Assembly (NCBI RefSeq): GCF_022832975.1
Contig: NZ_CP094846.1
Location: 682,001-746,000 of the forward strand
Length of the DNA stretch: 64,000 bases
Direction: 5' to 3'
From: Ornithobacterium rhinotracheale
GTDB lineage: Bacteria > Bacteroidota > Bacteroidia > Flavobacteriales > Weeksellaceae
Numbering within the stretch: the stretch's first letter is position 1; each line of letters starts with the position of its first letter. The translations under genes were made by a program, and so were the position numbers. Below the pieces are notes generated by a model. It did no database searches and was not told the DNA's origin. It saw only the letters and a list, made by a program, of their open reading frames with translations. Shown here piece after piece: positions 1 through 9,112 of this stretch.

Positions 1-1
1 G

Positions 2-826
2 CAAATAAATGCTCAAGTTTTGATAACTGAAACTATTTCAGATGAAAATGTAGCACCGCACCCTTCTGCGCAACTTGAAATCAGACATGATAAAAAAGGG
101 GTATATCTTCCACAGGTTGCTCTTGATAATGCGCGAGACGTTGTAAATGTTAAAACACCTAGAGAGGGTACTTTGGTTTTTAATACCACTAAAGGGCTTC
201 CAGAGTCCAAATACGAGGGAGTTGCCGTTTGGGACGGAGAAAAATGGCTTTTTTCGAATAACGAAGACGACTTGTCTAAGGTGATTGATGTTGTGCAGAC
301 TAGAAGTTATGACGGGAGACCTAATGTGAAAATTAATCGATTTCCTGATGAAAACCCAAGTTTTAAGAAAGGAGACAAGTTTTCTAATCAATGGACTATT
401 TTGGCTGAAAATAATACAGATACATATTTTAAATACGATTCAGATAAAGGAGTTCAAAAATTAATCATCGATGCTGAAGGTTTGGCTGCAATTGATAATT
501 ATAGAGAGGCGAGTAGTCTAGCTTATGCTGTTGGGATTTTTGTTGATAATAAACTGATTACAGTAAGGAAATTTAAAAAAGAGTCCGTAAGTGGGTTATG
601 CACTTATCATAAGTTTAACATTAGAGGTGTTTTAGACTCTCCAGAATACTTTACAAAAAAAGCAAATTATGCCTATAATATTAAGTTAGCAGCGATACCT
701 TTAATTAGGATAACTTCCAATTACAATGAAATAACATTTGGTGGTGTAGCTACAGGATGCCATAATTTAAACGAAGATACTGCGAAAACTTATATGAATG
801 TCCTTAGAATAGAAAGAGAGAGATAG
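2..826 (+). CDS. Secreted protein of unknown function, 5' end outside window
   Basis: The frame is open from the first bases of the window. Upstream of a possible TTG at 20 it reads Q-I-N-A-Q-V-L, which looks like the end of a signal peptide cleaved after NAQ, so the true start lies off the window. The first mature residues (APHPSAQLEIRHDKKGVYLP) resemble a stretch common in secreted Flavobacteriia proteins, in which a sample-like 'SAQLE' segment is followed by 'KGVxLP'. No catalytic motif is recognised in the remaining ~250 residues, and a beta-rich extracellular protein is plausible. The gene ends with TAG and is followed by a terminator hairpin. Function unknown. Confidence 0.7.
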   Translation, partial: QINAQVLITETISDENVAPHPSAQLEIRHDKKGVYLPQVALDNARDVVNVKTPREGTLVFNTTKGLPESKYEGVAVWDGEKWLFSNNEDDLSKVIDVVQTRSYDGRPNVKINRFPDENPSFKKGDKFSNQWTILAENNTDTYFKYDSDKGVQKLIIDAEGLAAIDNYREASSLAYAVGIFVDNKLITVRKFKKESVSGLCTYHKFNIRGVLDSPEYFTKKANYAYNIKLAAIPLIRITSNYNEITFGGVATGCHNLNEDTAKTYMNVLRIERER

Positions 827-854
827 AAAAGTTCTTCATATTATATACTGTTTT

Positions 855-889
855 TCCCCATTATCATGAAAGTGATTTTGGGGATTTTT
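855..889 (+). terminator. Rho-independent terminator after the first gene
   Basis: Arms at 855-866 and 873-884 (TCCCCA.../...TGGGGA, with ATCA/TGAT inside), followed by five T. T-rich flanks on both sides could let it also serve purK, which converges from the other strand. Confidence 0.7.
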
Positions 890-908
890 CATAGCGTTTA
901 GTTTAGTG

Positions 909-1997
909 TTATTCACTAATGATTTCTACTTCTTTTTTCACTTTTTCAATTTGGCTGATGATTTCATCCCAGTTGTTTCCGCAAAAAGTGGCGTGTCCCA
1001 TTTTTCGGCCTGGGCTCGTAAGTTTTTTACCATACCAGTGAATGCTGAATCCTGGTAATTTTAGCGCATCTCTTAGCCCTTTGATTGAGCTTTCTCCCTT
1101 GTGGTCGGGTGCTCCGATTAAGTTAAGCATGGCAGCTTTGCATTTTAAATCTGTATTGCCAAGTGGTAAATTGACCAAGGTGCGGAGCATCATATCAAAC
1201 TGAGAAGAATAAGCCGCTTCAATCGTAGCATGGCCGCTATTGTGCACGCGCGGAGCCGTTTCGTTTACCCAAATGCTACCGTCATTATTTAAAAATAATT
1301 CTACGGCATAAATCCCTGGGGAATCAAAAGCTTTTACTACCTCCAGCGCAATTTGCTTAGCTTTTTCTTCTTCTTCGGGCGAAATGCGCGCAGGCGTGAT
1401 TAAATAATCTAATAAATTATATTTTGGATTGAAAACTTGTTCCACAACGGGATACACAGCACGCTCGCCATCTGCATTTTGAGCCACAATCACGGCGAGT
1501 TCCATTTTTAAATCGGCTAAAGCTTCAAAAATTGAATTTTCTTCCCAAGCCTTAGTTTTTTCATCTTTCAAAATCTGAACGCCTTTGCCGTCGTAGCCAC
1601 CTGTACAGAGTTTTTGCACCACGGGAAAATCGTTTTTTTTCTTCAGTGGAGCGGTGGGAATATTATTTTTTAAATAAAAATCTTTTTGTTTGCCTTTGTC
1701 TTGAATTACTTCCAAAACATCGGGATCAGGAATTACGGTTTTGCCTTGTTTTTTTAGCTCGCGGAGCGCTTCGAGATTCACATGTTCAATCTCAATTCCC
1801 ACGATGTCTACTTGTTGGGCAAAATCCATCACGCTCTGGTAATCGTTGAAATCGCCACACACAAAATGGTCTGCAATTTGGCTACAAGGTGCCTCGGGAT
1901 TGGGGTCGAGAATGTAAATTTCGTAAGGATAATTTAAGGCATTCTGAATGAACATTCTACCCAATTGTCCGCCACCTAAAATTCCAATTTTTTTCAT
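909..1997 (-). CDS. purK: 5-(carboxyamino)imidazole ribonucleotide synthase
   Basis: PurK (362 aa) carries out the ATP- and bicarbonate-dependent carboxylation of AIR to N5-CAIR in purine synthesis, in the cytoplasm. The N-terminal nucleotide-binding segment KKIGILGGGQLGRM (residues 2-15) is diagnostic. It is followed by ATP-grasp elements, including GGYDGKGVQ near residue 134 and the metal-binding NETAPRVHNSGH near residue 245. Length matches the family (350-390 aa). It stands alone; the partner purE is not in the window. It is divergent from the arginine decarboxylase gene across a ~107-bp AT-rich spacer. Confidence 0.95.
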   Translation of the reverse strand: MKKIGILGGGQLGRMFIQNALNYPYEIYILDPNPEAPCSQIADHFVCGDFNDYQSVMDFAQQVDIVGIEIEHVNLEALRELKKQGKTVIPDPDVLEVIQDKGKQKDFYLKNNIPTAPLKKKNDFPVVQKLCTGGYDGKGVQILKDEKTKAWEENSIFEALADLKMELAVIVAQNADGERAVYPVVEQVFNPKYNLLDYLITPARISPEEEEKAKQIALEVVKAFDSPGIYAVELFLNNDGSIWVNETAPRVHNSGHATIEAAYSSQFDMMLRTLVNLPLGNTDLKCKAAMLNLIGAPDHKGESSIKGLRDALKLPGFSIHWYGKKLTSPGRKMGHATFCGNNWDEIISQIEKVKKEVEIISE

Positions 1998-2104
1998 ATA
2001 AAAAATATCTGTGCAGTAAAATTAATTAAAATTTATTGTTCAAAACCTACCACAAAGTAAATTTTTTTTTAAAATTTGCAATTCAACAAGATTAGAACGA
2101 ATAA

Positions 2105-3502
2105 ATGAAATTAAAGTATTTTGACTTAATAGACCAAACTTACTATTTCCCGCAAGAGGAGTTTACTTTAGATGGTGCCAATTTGAGATTTCACGATATT
2201 GATTTGATGGGCTTAATTGAAGAATACGGGGCGCCGCTAAAATTTACTTACTTGCCAAAAATCTCTGAAAATATAAAAAAAGCTAAAAAATGGTTCAATG
2301 ATGCCATTAAAGAGCATAACTATGGCGCTACTTATAATTATTGCTACTGCACCAAAAGTTCGCATTTTTCGTTTGTGCTGAACGAAGCACTTAAAAATGA
2401 TATTCACATCGAGACCAGTTCTGCATTTGATATCAATATCGTAGAATCGTTGATGAAATCAGGAAAAATCACAAAAAACAATTGGATTGTATGTAATGGT
2501 TTTAAGCGAGATCAATACATCGAAAACATCGCACGATTAATCAACAATGGGCACAAAAAATGCTTGCCCATCATTGATAATTACGAAGAATTGAGTCTTT
2601 TGAGCGATGCAATCAAAGGAAAATACCAAGTGGGAATCCGTATCGCGTCTGAAGAAGAGCCGAAATTCGAATTTTATACCTCTCGTTTGGGCATTGGCTA
2701 TCGCGACATTGTGCCTTTCTACAAAAAAGAGTTGAGAGATAATAAAAAAGTGAGCTTGAAAATGCTTCATTTCTTCATCAATACAGGAATTAGAGACACG
2801 GCGTATTATTGGAGTGAGCTTACTAAATGTTTGAAAGTATATGTGGATTTAAAGAAAATCTGCCCTACGCTCGATAGTTTGAACATCGGGGGCGGTTTCC
2901 CGATTAAAAACACCTTGCACTTTACCTACGATTATGCCTACATGGCAAATGAGATTGTGAATCAAATCAAACAATATTGCGAAAACGCAGGCGTAGAAGT
3001 GCCACATCTTTATACCGAGTTTGGTAGCTTTACCGTGGGTGAAAGTGGTGGGGCGATTTACCAAATTTTGTATCAAAAGCAACAAAACGATCGTGAAAAA
3101 TGGAATATGATCGATTCTTCATTTATCACTACTTTGCCAGATAGCTGGGCGATCAGTAAGCGTTTTGTGCTACTTGCCATCAACCGCTGGAACGACGAGT
3201 ATGAGCGAGTGCTTTTAGGTGGATTGACTTGCGATAGCGATGATTATTACAATTCGGAGCAGAACTTAAACGCTATTTTCTTGCCTAAATTTAAAAAAGA
3301 TAAACCGCTCTATATTGGATTTTTCAACACGGGGGCATATCAAGATACCATTGGGGGATTCGGCGGGTTGCAGCACTGCTTAATCCCAAAGCCAAAACAC
3401 ATTTTGATAGATAAAGACGAAAACGGAAATATCACGACCAAATTATTCTCCAAGCAGCAATCTGCCGAGAGTTTTATGGACATTTTGGGCTACGAGGAGT
3501 AG
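2105..3502 (+). CDS. speA: Arginine decarboxylase-like PLP enzyme (alanine-racemase fold)
   Basis: This 465-aa protein belongs to the fold-III PLP decarboxylases (Orn/DAP/Arg decarboxylase type). Lys84, in the segment YNYCYCTKSSH, is the expected PLP lysine. IGGGFP near residue 261 is the phosphate-binding glycine loop. The C-terminal GAYQDTIGGFGGLQHCLIPKP carries the substrate-site tyrosine region. Bacteroidota proteins of this size and sequence are usually called biosynthetic arginine decarboxylase, giving agmatine for polyamine synthesis. The next gene encodes a deoxyhypusine-synthase-like enzyme, which supports a polyamine role. No agmatinase or agmatine deiminase is nearby. Substrate (Arg rather than Lys, DAP or carboxynorspermidine) is family inference. 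Confidence 0.8.
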   Translation: MKLKYFDLIDQTYYFPQEEFTLDGANLRFHDIDLMGLIEEYGAPLKFTYLPKISENIKKAKKWFNDAIKEHNYGATYNYCYCTKSSHFSFVLNEALKNDIHIETSSAFDINIVESLMKSGKITKNNWIVCNGFKRDQYIENIARLINNGHKKCLPIIDNYEELSLLSDAIKGKYQVGIRIASEEEPKFEFYTSRLGIGYRDIVPFYKKELRDNKKVSLKMLHFFINTGIRDTAYYWSELTKCLKVYVDLKKICPTLDSLNIGGGFPIKNTLHFTYDYAYMANEIVNQIKQYCENAGVEVPHLYTEFGSFTVGESGGAIYQILYQKQQNDREKWNMIDSSFITTLPDSWAISKRFVLLAINRWNDEYERVLLGGLTCDSDDYYNSEQNLNAIFLPKFKKDKPLYIGFFNTGAYQDTIGGFGGLQHCLIPKPKHILIDKDENGNITTKLFSKQQSAESFMDILGYEE

Positions 3503-3628
3503 GAGGCTAAATTTGAAAGAAAATAAATTATTAAAAAAAAGACAAATAACCCGAATTATGTTGCAAGAGAATTTTAAAACTTTTTAATTTGCGGCAAAAT
3601 TCAGAAAACAATAAAAAACATTATTAAA

Positions 3629-4594
3629 ATGGGAGCAATATCAGATTTTATTCAGAAATACTATTTGCATTTTAACGCCGCTACTTTGGTAGATGCCGCA
3701 AAAGCTTACGACGAGCAGCTTAAAAACGGTGGCAAAATGCTAGTGAGCATGGCAGGAGCTATGAGTACAGCCGAGTTAGGAAAAATCTTTGCAGAAATGA
3801 TACGCCAAGATAAAGTGCATATCGTTTCTTGTACAGGTGCCAACTTGGAAGAAGACATCATGAACCTTGTAGCGCATTCACACTACAAAAGAGTGCCACA
3901 CTACAGAGATTTAACTCCAGCAGAAGAAAGAGAATTATTAGACAAAGGATTGAACCGTGTAACAGATACTTGTATTCCTGAAGAAGAAGCTTTCAGAAGA
4001 TTGCAAAAACACATTTTCAAAATCTGGAAAGATGCTGAAGAAAAAGGCGAAAGATATTTTCCACACGAATTTATGTACAAAATGTTGCTTTCAGGCGTGC
4101 TTGAGCAATATTACGAAATCGACCTAAAAGACAGCTGGATGTATGCTGCTGCCGAAAAAAATTTACCAATCGTAGTACCAGGGTGGGAAGACAGCACGAT
4201 GGGCAACATTTTTGCAAGTTATGTGATGAAAGGCGAGTTAAAAGCAAGTACCATGAAATCAGGAATTGAGTATATGACATTCTTGGCAGATTGGTACACC
4301 GAAAATTCACAAAACGGCATCGGATTCTTCCAAATCGGAGGAGGTATCGCAGGAGATTTCCCAATCTGTGTAGTGCCTATGCTTTACCAAGATTTGGAAA
4401 GAACAGAAACCCCATTCTGGAGCTATTTCTGTCAAATTTCAGATTCTACTACATCTTATGGTAGCTACTCTGGAGCCGTGCCAAATGAGAAAATCACTTG
4501 GGGTAAATTAGACATCGATACGCCAAAGTTCATTGTGGAATCAGACGCTACAATCGTTGCGCCGTTGATGTTTGCTTATTTGCTTGACATGTAA
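3629..4594 (+). CDS. Deoxyhypusine synthase-like protein
   Basis: The 321-aa protein is a member of the deoxyhypusine synthase family, NAD-dependent enzymes that transfer the aminobutyl group of spermidine. SCTGANLEED (near residue 72) and the C-terminal ITWGKLD are recognisable; Lys293 in WGK matches the lysine that forms the enzyme-imine intermediate in eukaryotic DHS. Bacteria lack the eIF5A substrate, so a small-molecule acceptor, as in homospermidine synthase-like reactions, is likely. It lies 126 bp after the arginine decarboxylase, a common Bacteroidota arrangement, and both probably act in polyamine synthesis. The exact reaction cannot be read from sequence. Confidence 0.85.
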   Translation: MGAISDFIQKYYLHFNAATLVDAAKAYDEQLKNGGKMLVSMAGAMSTAELGKIFAEMIRQDKVHIVSCTGANLEEDIMNLVAHSHYKRVPHYRDLTPAEERELLDKGLNRVTDTCIPEEEAFRRLQKHIFKIWKDAEEKGERYFPHEFMYKMLLSGVLEQYYEIDLKDSWMYAAAEKNLPIVVPGWEDSTMGNIFASYVMKGELKASTMKSGIEYMTFLADWYTENSQNGIGFFQIGGGIAGDFPICVVPMLYQDLERTETPFWSYFCQISDSTTSYGSYSGAVPNEKITWGKLDIDTPKFIVESDATIVAPLMFAYLLDM

Positions 4595-4624
4595 ATTAGA
4601 ATAAAAAAACATAGAGAAAGAGAT

Positions 4625-4930
4625 ATGAGTAAGAAACCATGCCCCAAGAAGCGAGTAATCGTTGATTACAAAAAATTGAATAATGAGATTTTGAGCCTTT
4701 TGGTAGAGAAATTTCCAGATGGATACGGGGATCAAGATGTTATTGTTTTTAAAAATGCTAAAGGCGAAACCGTAGAAGCGGTGGAAGTTCAGACAGAGGA
4801 TACTGTGTATTTGGTGAAAATCAGTCAGCGTTTGGAAATCGTGATGGAAGAGTTTGAAGATGAAGAAGAACCATTCTTCGATGATGATGTAACATTTGAG
4901 GAGCCAGATCCAAGTGCAGTAGAAGAATAA
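4625..4930 (+). CDS. Small acidic conserved hypothetical protein
   Basis: A 101-aa protein with a basic start (KKPCPKKRVIVDYKKL), a compact alpha/beta core (residues 10-80) and a very acidic tail (EEFEDEEEPFFDDD...). It lies 30 bp after the deoxyhypusine synthase-like gene on the same strand, so it may be co-transcribed. Similar short proteins seem widespread in Flavobacteriia, some carrying the label 'DNA primase' that nothing here supports. No catalytic motif is visible. Function unknown. Confidence 0.75.
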   Translation: MSKKPCPKKRVIVDYKKLNNEILSLLVEKFPDGYGDQDVIVFKNAKGETVEAVEVQTEDTVYLVKISQRLEIVMEEFEDEEEPFFDDDVTFEEPDPSAVEE

Positions 4931-4953
4931 ATTTTTGAAAATTAATATTTAAT

Positions 4954-4996
4954 AAAAGGTTTGCATTGCGTATTTTTGTAATGTAAACCTTTTTTT
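4954..4996 (+). terminator. Terminator hairpin whose loop carries the cysQ -7 box
   Basis: Arms AAAAGGTTTGCATT (4954-4967) and AATGTAAACCTTTT (4980-4993) pair with one G-T. They end in a T run that touches the cysQ ATG at 4997. The loop contains TATTTTTG (4971-4978), a full match to the Bacteroidota -7 box; TTTA (4948-4951) lies 19 bp upstream as a weak -33. The site can both end the upstream transcript and start the cysQ operon. Confidence 0.7.
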
Positions 4997-5779
4997 ATGA
5001 ACGAGCTTTTGCAAAAAGCAATACAAGCAGCCTTGCAAGCAGGGCAGGAGATTTTAAAGATTTATGAGCAAGATTTTGCCGTAGAGCATAAGGCAGATGA
5101 GTCTCCACTCACGCAGGCAGATTTGGCGTCCAATCGTGTGATTGTAGATTTTCTGAAAAACACCCAAATTCCTATTATTAGCGAAGAAATGCAGCAGGAG
5201 AAATACGCTTTGCGCAAAGATTGGGCTCGCTTTTGGCTCGTAGACCCACTAGACGGCACCAAGGAGTTTGTAAATAGAAACGGAGAGTTCACCGTAAATA
5301 TAGCCTTAATCGAAAAAGGAAAACCCGTTTTGGGCGTAATTTATGCGCCATGCTTAAAATGGCTTTATTTTGCTGATGAAACGGGAAGCTTTAAACAAGA
5401 AAAAATCACCCAATATTCGGAATTTTCAAAGGATTTAGCCCAAAAGCTACATTACCAAAAGCCTCAGAATAATGTCGTGGTAGTGGCAAGTCGCTCGCAT
5501 CTCAACGAGCCGACGGAAAAATTCATTCAAAAATTAAATTTAAAATATCAATCCGTAGAGAAAATTTCTATGGGTAGTTCGCTTAAATTATGTTTGGTAG
5601 CGGAATCCAAAGCACATGTGTATCCCCGATTTGCACCCACAATGGAGTGGGACATAGCTGCGGGACATGCCATTTGCCGATTTGCAGGTGTTCCCGTAGT
5701 TCAGGCTGAAACGGGCGAGCCAATTGCGTATAATAAAGAAAATCTATTAAATCCCTATTTTTTGGTAGGAGAAGTATAG
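4997..5779 (+). CDS. cysQ: 3'(2'),5'-bisphosphate nucleotidase
   Basis: CysQ (260 aa) removes the 3'-phosphate of PAP, the by-product of PAPS use, in the cytoplasm. It belongs to the inositol-monophosphatase superfamily. Metal ligands are visible as Glu63/Glu64 (ISEEMQ), Asp83 and Asp86 in DPLDGTKEF (83-91), and the C-terminal WDIAAGHAI. The ATG directly follows a terminator-type hairpin and has no Shine-Dalgarno sequence. It opens a five-gene sulfate-activation run with gaps of 4-54 bp (permease, cysC, cysD, cysN), which supports PAP recycling as its job. Confidence 0.93.
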   Translation: MNELLQKAIQAALQAGQEILKIYEQDFAVEHKADESPLTQADLASNRVIVDFLKNTQIPIISEEMQQEKYALRKDWARFWLVDPLDGTKEFVNRNGEFTVNIALIEKGKPVLGVIYAPCLKWLYFADETGSFKQEKITQYSEFSKDLAQKLHYQKPQNNVVVVASRSHLNEPTEKFIQKLNLKYQSVEKISMGSSLKLCLVAESKAHVYPRFAPTMEWDIAAGHAICRFAGVPVVQAETGEPIAYNKENLLNPYFLVGEV

Positions 5780-5783
5780 GCGT

Positions 5784-7544
5784 ATGCAGATGTATTTAGT
5801 CATATTTGTGTTGATTGTTTTAATCGCGGGCTTAACCACCGACAAAGTGCGGCCGCCGATGTTGTTTTTGCTCTCGGCGCTGGTGCTTATGGTGTGCAAT
5901 GTGCTCGACCCTAAAACTTTTCTCAGCAGTTTTGCCAATAAGTCTATTGCCATAATTTTCGTTTTGATTTTGCTCACTTCGGCGATTAATTTTAATTATA
6001 ATATCGTCAGGTATTTAGATAAAATATTTACCCAAGAAAATAAGCCCAAATATTTCTTATTCCAGACCACGAGCTGGGTTTCGTTCATTTCTGCATTTAT
6101 GAACAATACGCCCATTGTGGCGCTTATGATTCCTTACATCACGCACTGGAGCAAACGCCACGGGCAAGCACCTTCCAAATTCTTGATTCCGTTGTCATAT
6201 GCCGCCATAATCGGTGGGATGCTCACTACGATTGGTACTTCTACCAATTTGGTACTTAACGGATTTATAGAAAGCCGTGGAGTGCAAGCTTTCACGATGT
6301 TTGATTTCTTATTGCCAGGGCTTATCACTTGCGTGGCATGTTTGATTTTCATGGTATTTTTTGCTTATAAAATTTTGCCTGCGAGAAAAAGCGCCATAGA
6401 CATCAAAGAAAATCTCAAAGAGTATTTAGTGGAAGTTTCGCTTAAGCCTGATGCCCAATTCGTAGGGCATACTGTGGAAGAAGCAGGCTTAAGGAATCTG
6501 CTTGGCGTTTATTTGGTCGAAATTTATCGCGACGGAAAAACAATTTCGCCCGTTTCGCCACAAGAAACTCTACAGCCCAATGATTTGTTGTTTTTTGCAG
6601 GCGACACGCAACACATTGTAGAAATCGTGAAAGAGAAAAACGGATTTGTGTTTCCTAAAACCGAAAGGTTTAACTTAAAAGGAGATTTAAAAGTGGTAGA
6701 AACCTTAATACCGTATAATTCCAATTTGGCGGGGCGCACTTTAAAGGAAAGCCGATTCCGTGAGAAATACGATGCCGCCGTAATTGCCATTCACCGAAAC
6801 GGGCAACGATTGCGTGGGAAACTAGGGAAAATACGCTTGGCGCACGGAGATTTGTTAATGCTTACCACAGGTGAGCACTTTACGCAGTTGGTGCAAAATA
6901 ATTCTAATATTTATGTGTTGGAAGAAAAAGATGAAATCAAGAAAATTCCGTTTTGGAAAAGCGCCATTTTGCTTGCCGTTTCGGTTTTTTCTTTAGGGCT
7001 TTCGGTATTTAAGATTTTAGATTTTTTTGTATCGCTTTTGGTTATTCTTTCCACGTTTTTTGCTTTGAGAATGTACAATTCCACTAAATTAAAAAATAAT
7101 TTAAATATCGATTTATTTCTAATTTTAGGCAGTTCCATCGCCATTGGCACCGCTTTTATGGATACGGGAGGCGCCAAATGGATTGGCGATTTTGTGCTCA
7201 GTATTTTTCAACAATACGACAAAATCGGGATTTTGGTTGGGGTTTATATTTTAACGCTGATTCTCACTTCGTTTGTGACTAATGTTGCAGCCGTTTCCAT
7301 TGTGTTTCCCATAGCGTTCGAAATCAGTCGTGGGCTGGATATGCCTGCTCAAGCACTATTTATGGCGATAGCCTTTGGAGCCTCGTGTGCTTTTATTACG
7401 CCGTTTGGTTACCAAACTAATTTGATGATTTATGGAGTGGGCGGCTATAAATTTAAAGATTTTGTAAAAATAGGCGTGCCGATGACGGTGATTTATTCCA
7501 TCGCATGTTTGGTGAGCATCGCCTTAATTTATCATTTAATTTAA
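5784..7544 (+). CDS. SLC13-family permease with two TrkA-C domains, probable sulfate importer
   Basis: A 586-aa inner-membrane transporter. There are about five N-terminal membrane segments including the family motif FISAFMNNTPIVALMIP (residues ~95-111), then a central soluble part with two TrkA-C/RCK-C domains (residues ~210-375), then a second membrane half ending with a mirrored motif around TSFVTNVAAVSIVFPIAFE. This SLC13 plus double TrkA-C layout is that of the SAC1/YfbS group of anion permeases. Its place between cysQ and cysC, with gaps of 4 and 10 bp, points to sulfate as substrate; that is inference from context. Confidence 0.85.
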   Translation: MQMYLVIFVLIVLIAGLTTDKVRPPMLFLLSALVLMVCNVLDPKTFLSSFANKSIAIIFVLILLTSAINFNYNIVRYLDKIFTQENKPKYFLFQTTSWVSFISAFMNNTPIVALMIPYITHWSKRHGQAPSKFLIPLSYAAIIGGMLTTIGTSTNLVLNGFIESRGVQAFTMFDFLLPGLITCVACLIFMVFFAYKILPARKSAIDIKENLKEYLVEVSLKPDAQFVGHTVEEAGLRNLLGVYLVEIYRDGKTISPVSPQETLQPNDLLFFAGDTQHIVEIVKEKNGFVFPKTERFNLKGDLKVVETLIPYNSNLAGRTLKESRFREKYDAAVIAIHRNGQRLRGKLGKIRLAHGDLLMLTTGEHFTQLVQNNSNIYVLEEKDEIKKIPFWKSAILLAVSVFSLGLSVFKILDFFVSLLVILSTFFALRMYNSTKLKNNLNIDLFLILGSSIAIGTAFMDTGGAKWIGDFVLSIFQQYDKIGILVGVYILTLILTSFVTNVAAVSIVFPIAFEISRGLDMPAQALFMAIAFGASCAFITPFGYQTNLMIYGVGGYKFKDFVKIGVPMTVIYSIACLVSIALIYHLI

Positions 7545-7554
7545 AAATTTAATT

Positions 7555-8151
7555 ATGACTAAAAGCGAAAATATAGTACAGCAAAATTATAAAATCACGC
7601 GTGCCGAGCGCGAAAAACTCAACAATCAAAAAGGCAAAGTATTTTGGTTTTCGGGGTTATCGGGTTCGGGAAAATCGAGTTTAGCCAATTTGCTTGAGGT
7701 GGAATTGCACCAAAAAGGCTTTAAAACCTATGTTTTAGACGGAGATAACATCCGATTTGGTTTAAATAAAGACTTAGGGTTCAGTGCCGAAGATCGAAAG
7801 GAAAACCTGCGCCGCATAGGCGAAGTGGCAAGGCTCTTTGTAGACGCGGGCGTGATTGTGCTAGCCGCCTTCATCACCCCATACGAGGCAGAGCGTGAGA
7901 GCCTTCGCCAGATAGTGGGGGAGCAGGATTTTGTGCACATTTTTGTGGATTGTCCCGTGGAGGTGTGCGCTCAGCGCGATGTAAAAGGCTTGTATGAAAA
8001 AGCCAAAAAAGGTGAAATTAAAAACTTTACAGGGATTTCTGCACCCTTTGAAATCCCTGCTCAAAATGATTTAATTATAAAAACAGATACTGAAACACCT
8101 GCCGAAAGCTTAAAAAAATTAGTACATTTGGCATTCGAGAAAATTCAATAA
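7555..8151 (+). CDS. cysC: Adenylylsulfate kinase
   Basis: CysC (198 aa) phosphorylates APS to PAPS with ATP. The Walker A loop GLSGSGKSS is at residues 34-42. LDGDNIRFGLNKDLGFS (near 62-78) and the ENLRRIGEVARLF segment form the APS-binding part, and the ISAPFEIP motif is near the C-terminus. Length is normal for a stand-alone kinase; it is not fused to CysN as in some bacteria. It lies 10 bp after the permease gene and 4 bp before cysD. Confidence 0.95.
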   Translation: MTKSENIVQQNYKITRAEREKLNNQKGKVFWFSGLSGSGKSSLANLLEVELHQKGFKTYVLDGDNIRFGLNKDLGFSAEDRKENLRRIGEVARLFVDAGVIVLAAFITPYEAERESLRQIVGEQDFVHIFVDCPVEVCAQRDVKGLYEKAKKGEIKNFTGISAPFEIPAQNDLIIKTDTETPAESLKKLVHLAFEKIQ

Positions 8152-8155
8152 AATT

Positions 8156-9058
8156 ATGGGCTATAAACTATCCTATTTAAAGCAATTAGAAGCAGAATCC
8201 ATATTTGTAATACGAGAGGTTTTTGCGCAATTTGATAATCCTGCCATTCTCTTTTCGGGCGGAAAAGACAGCATTGTGATGACGCATTTGGCCAAAAAAG
8301 CCTTTTCGCCTGCCAAAATCCCCTTTCCGCTCGTGCATATAGACACGGGGCATAATTTCCCTGAAGCGATAGAATACCGCGATAATTTGGTAAAAGAATT
8401 AGGCGTGCAGCTCATTGTGGGCTCTGTGCAGAAGTCGATTGATGAAGGGCGCGTGCAGGAGGAAACGGGAATCAATGCAAGTAGAAATAAATTGCAAACC
8501 ACCACTTTGCTCGACACGATAGAAGAATACCAGTTTGATGCCTGTATGGGCGGTGGCCGCCGCGATGAGGAAAAGGCCAGAGCTAAGGAAAGATTCTTCT
8601 CGCACCGAGATGATTTTGGGCAATGGGACCCCAAAAATCAGCGCCCAGAATTGTGGCATTTATTTAATGGTAAAAAGAATATGGGCGAGCATTTTCGAGT
8701 ATTCCCCATTTCCAATTGGACGGAGATGGATATTTGGAATTACATTTTGGAGGAGAACATTCCCCTGCCCTCTATGTATTTTGCTCATGAGCGCGAGGTA
8801 GTATGGAGAAATAATTCTTGGATTCCAAATTCTGAATTTTTACAATTAAGAGAAGGCGAGGAAATCGTGAAAAAGCAAGTGCGCTTTAGAACACTTGGCG
8901 ACATCACCATTACGGGTGGAATAGAGTCTGATGCCGATACTTTACAGAAAATTGTAAACGAAGTGGCAACTACTCGCAGCACAGAAAGAGGCAACCGCGC
9001 CGATGACAAGCGAAGCGATACAGCAATGGAGGATCGCAAAAAAGAAGGATATTTTTAA
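8156..9058 (+). CDS. cysD: Sulfate adenylyltransferase small subunit
   Basis: CysD (300 aa) is the catalytic ATP-sulfurylase subunit that makes APS from ATP and sulfate, working with the GTPase CysN. It has the PP-loop SGGKDS at residues 34-39, GGGRRDEEKARAKER near residue 132, and the WTEMDIWNYI motif. The end of the protein, TAMEDRKKEGYF, is the usual CysD C-terminus. cysN follows after 54 bp. Confidence 0.96.
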   Translation: MGYKLSYLKQLEAESIFVIREVFAQFDNPAILFSGGKDSIVMTHLAKKAFSPAKIPFPLVHIDTGHNFPEAIEYRDNLVKELGVQLIVGSVQKSIDEGRVQEETGINASRNKLQTTTLLDTIEEYQFDACMGGGRRDEEKARAKERFFSHRDDFGQWDPKNQRPELWHLFNGKKNMGEHFRVFPISNWTEMDIWNYILEENIPLPSMYFAHEREVVWRNNSWIPNSEFLQLREGEEIVKKQVRFRTLGDITITGGIESDADTLQKIVNEVATTRSTERGNRADDKRSDTAMEDRKKEGYF

Positions 9059-9112
9059 TTTTTTAGCCAAAAAAAATATTTCTTCAATCATAATTAAAAG
9101 CTTAAAATAAAA

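Noticed and set aside
3629-4594. True deoxyhypusine synthase acting on eIF5A
   Set aside because: Bacteria lack eIF5A; a small-molecule acceptor is more likely for this family member.
8173-8634. Minus-strand frame of 153 codons
   Set aside because: Shadow of cysD; no promoter, no recognisable protein.
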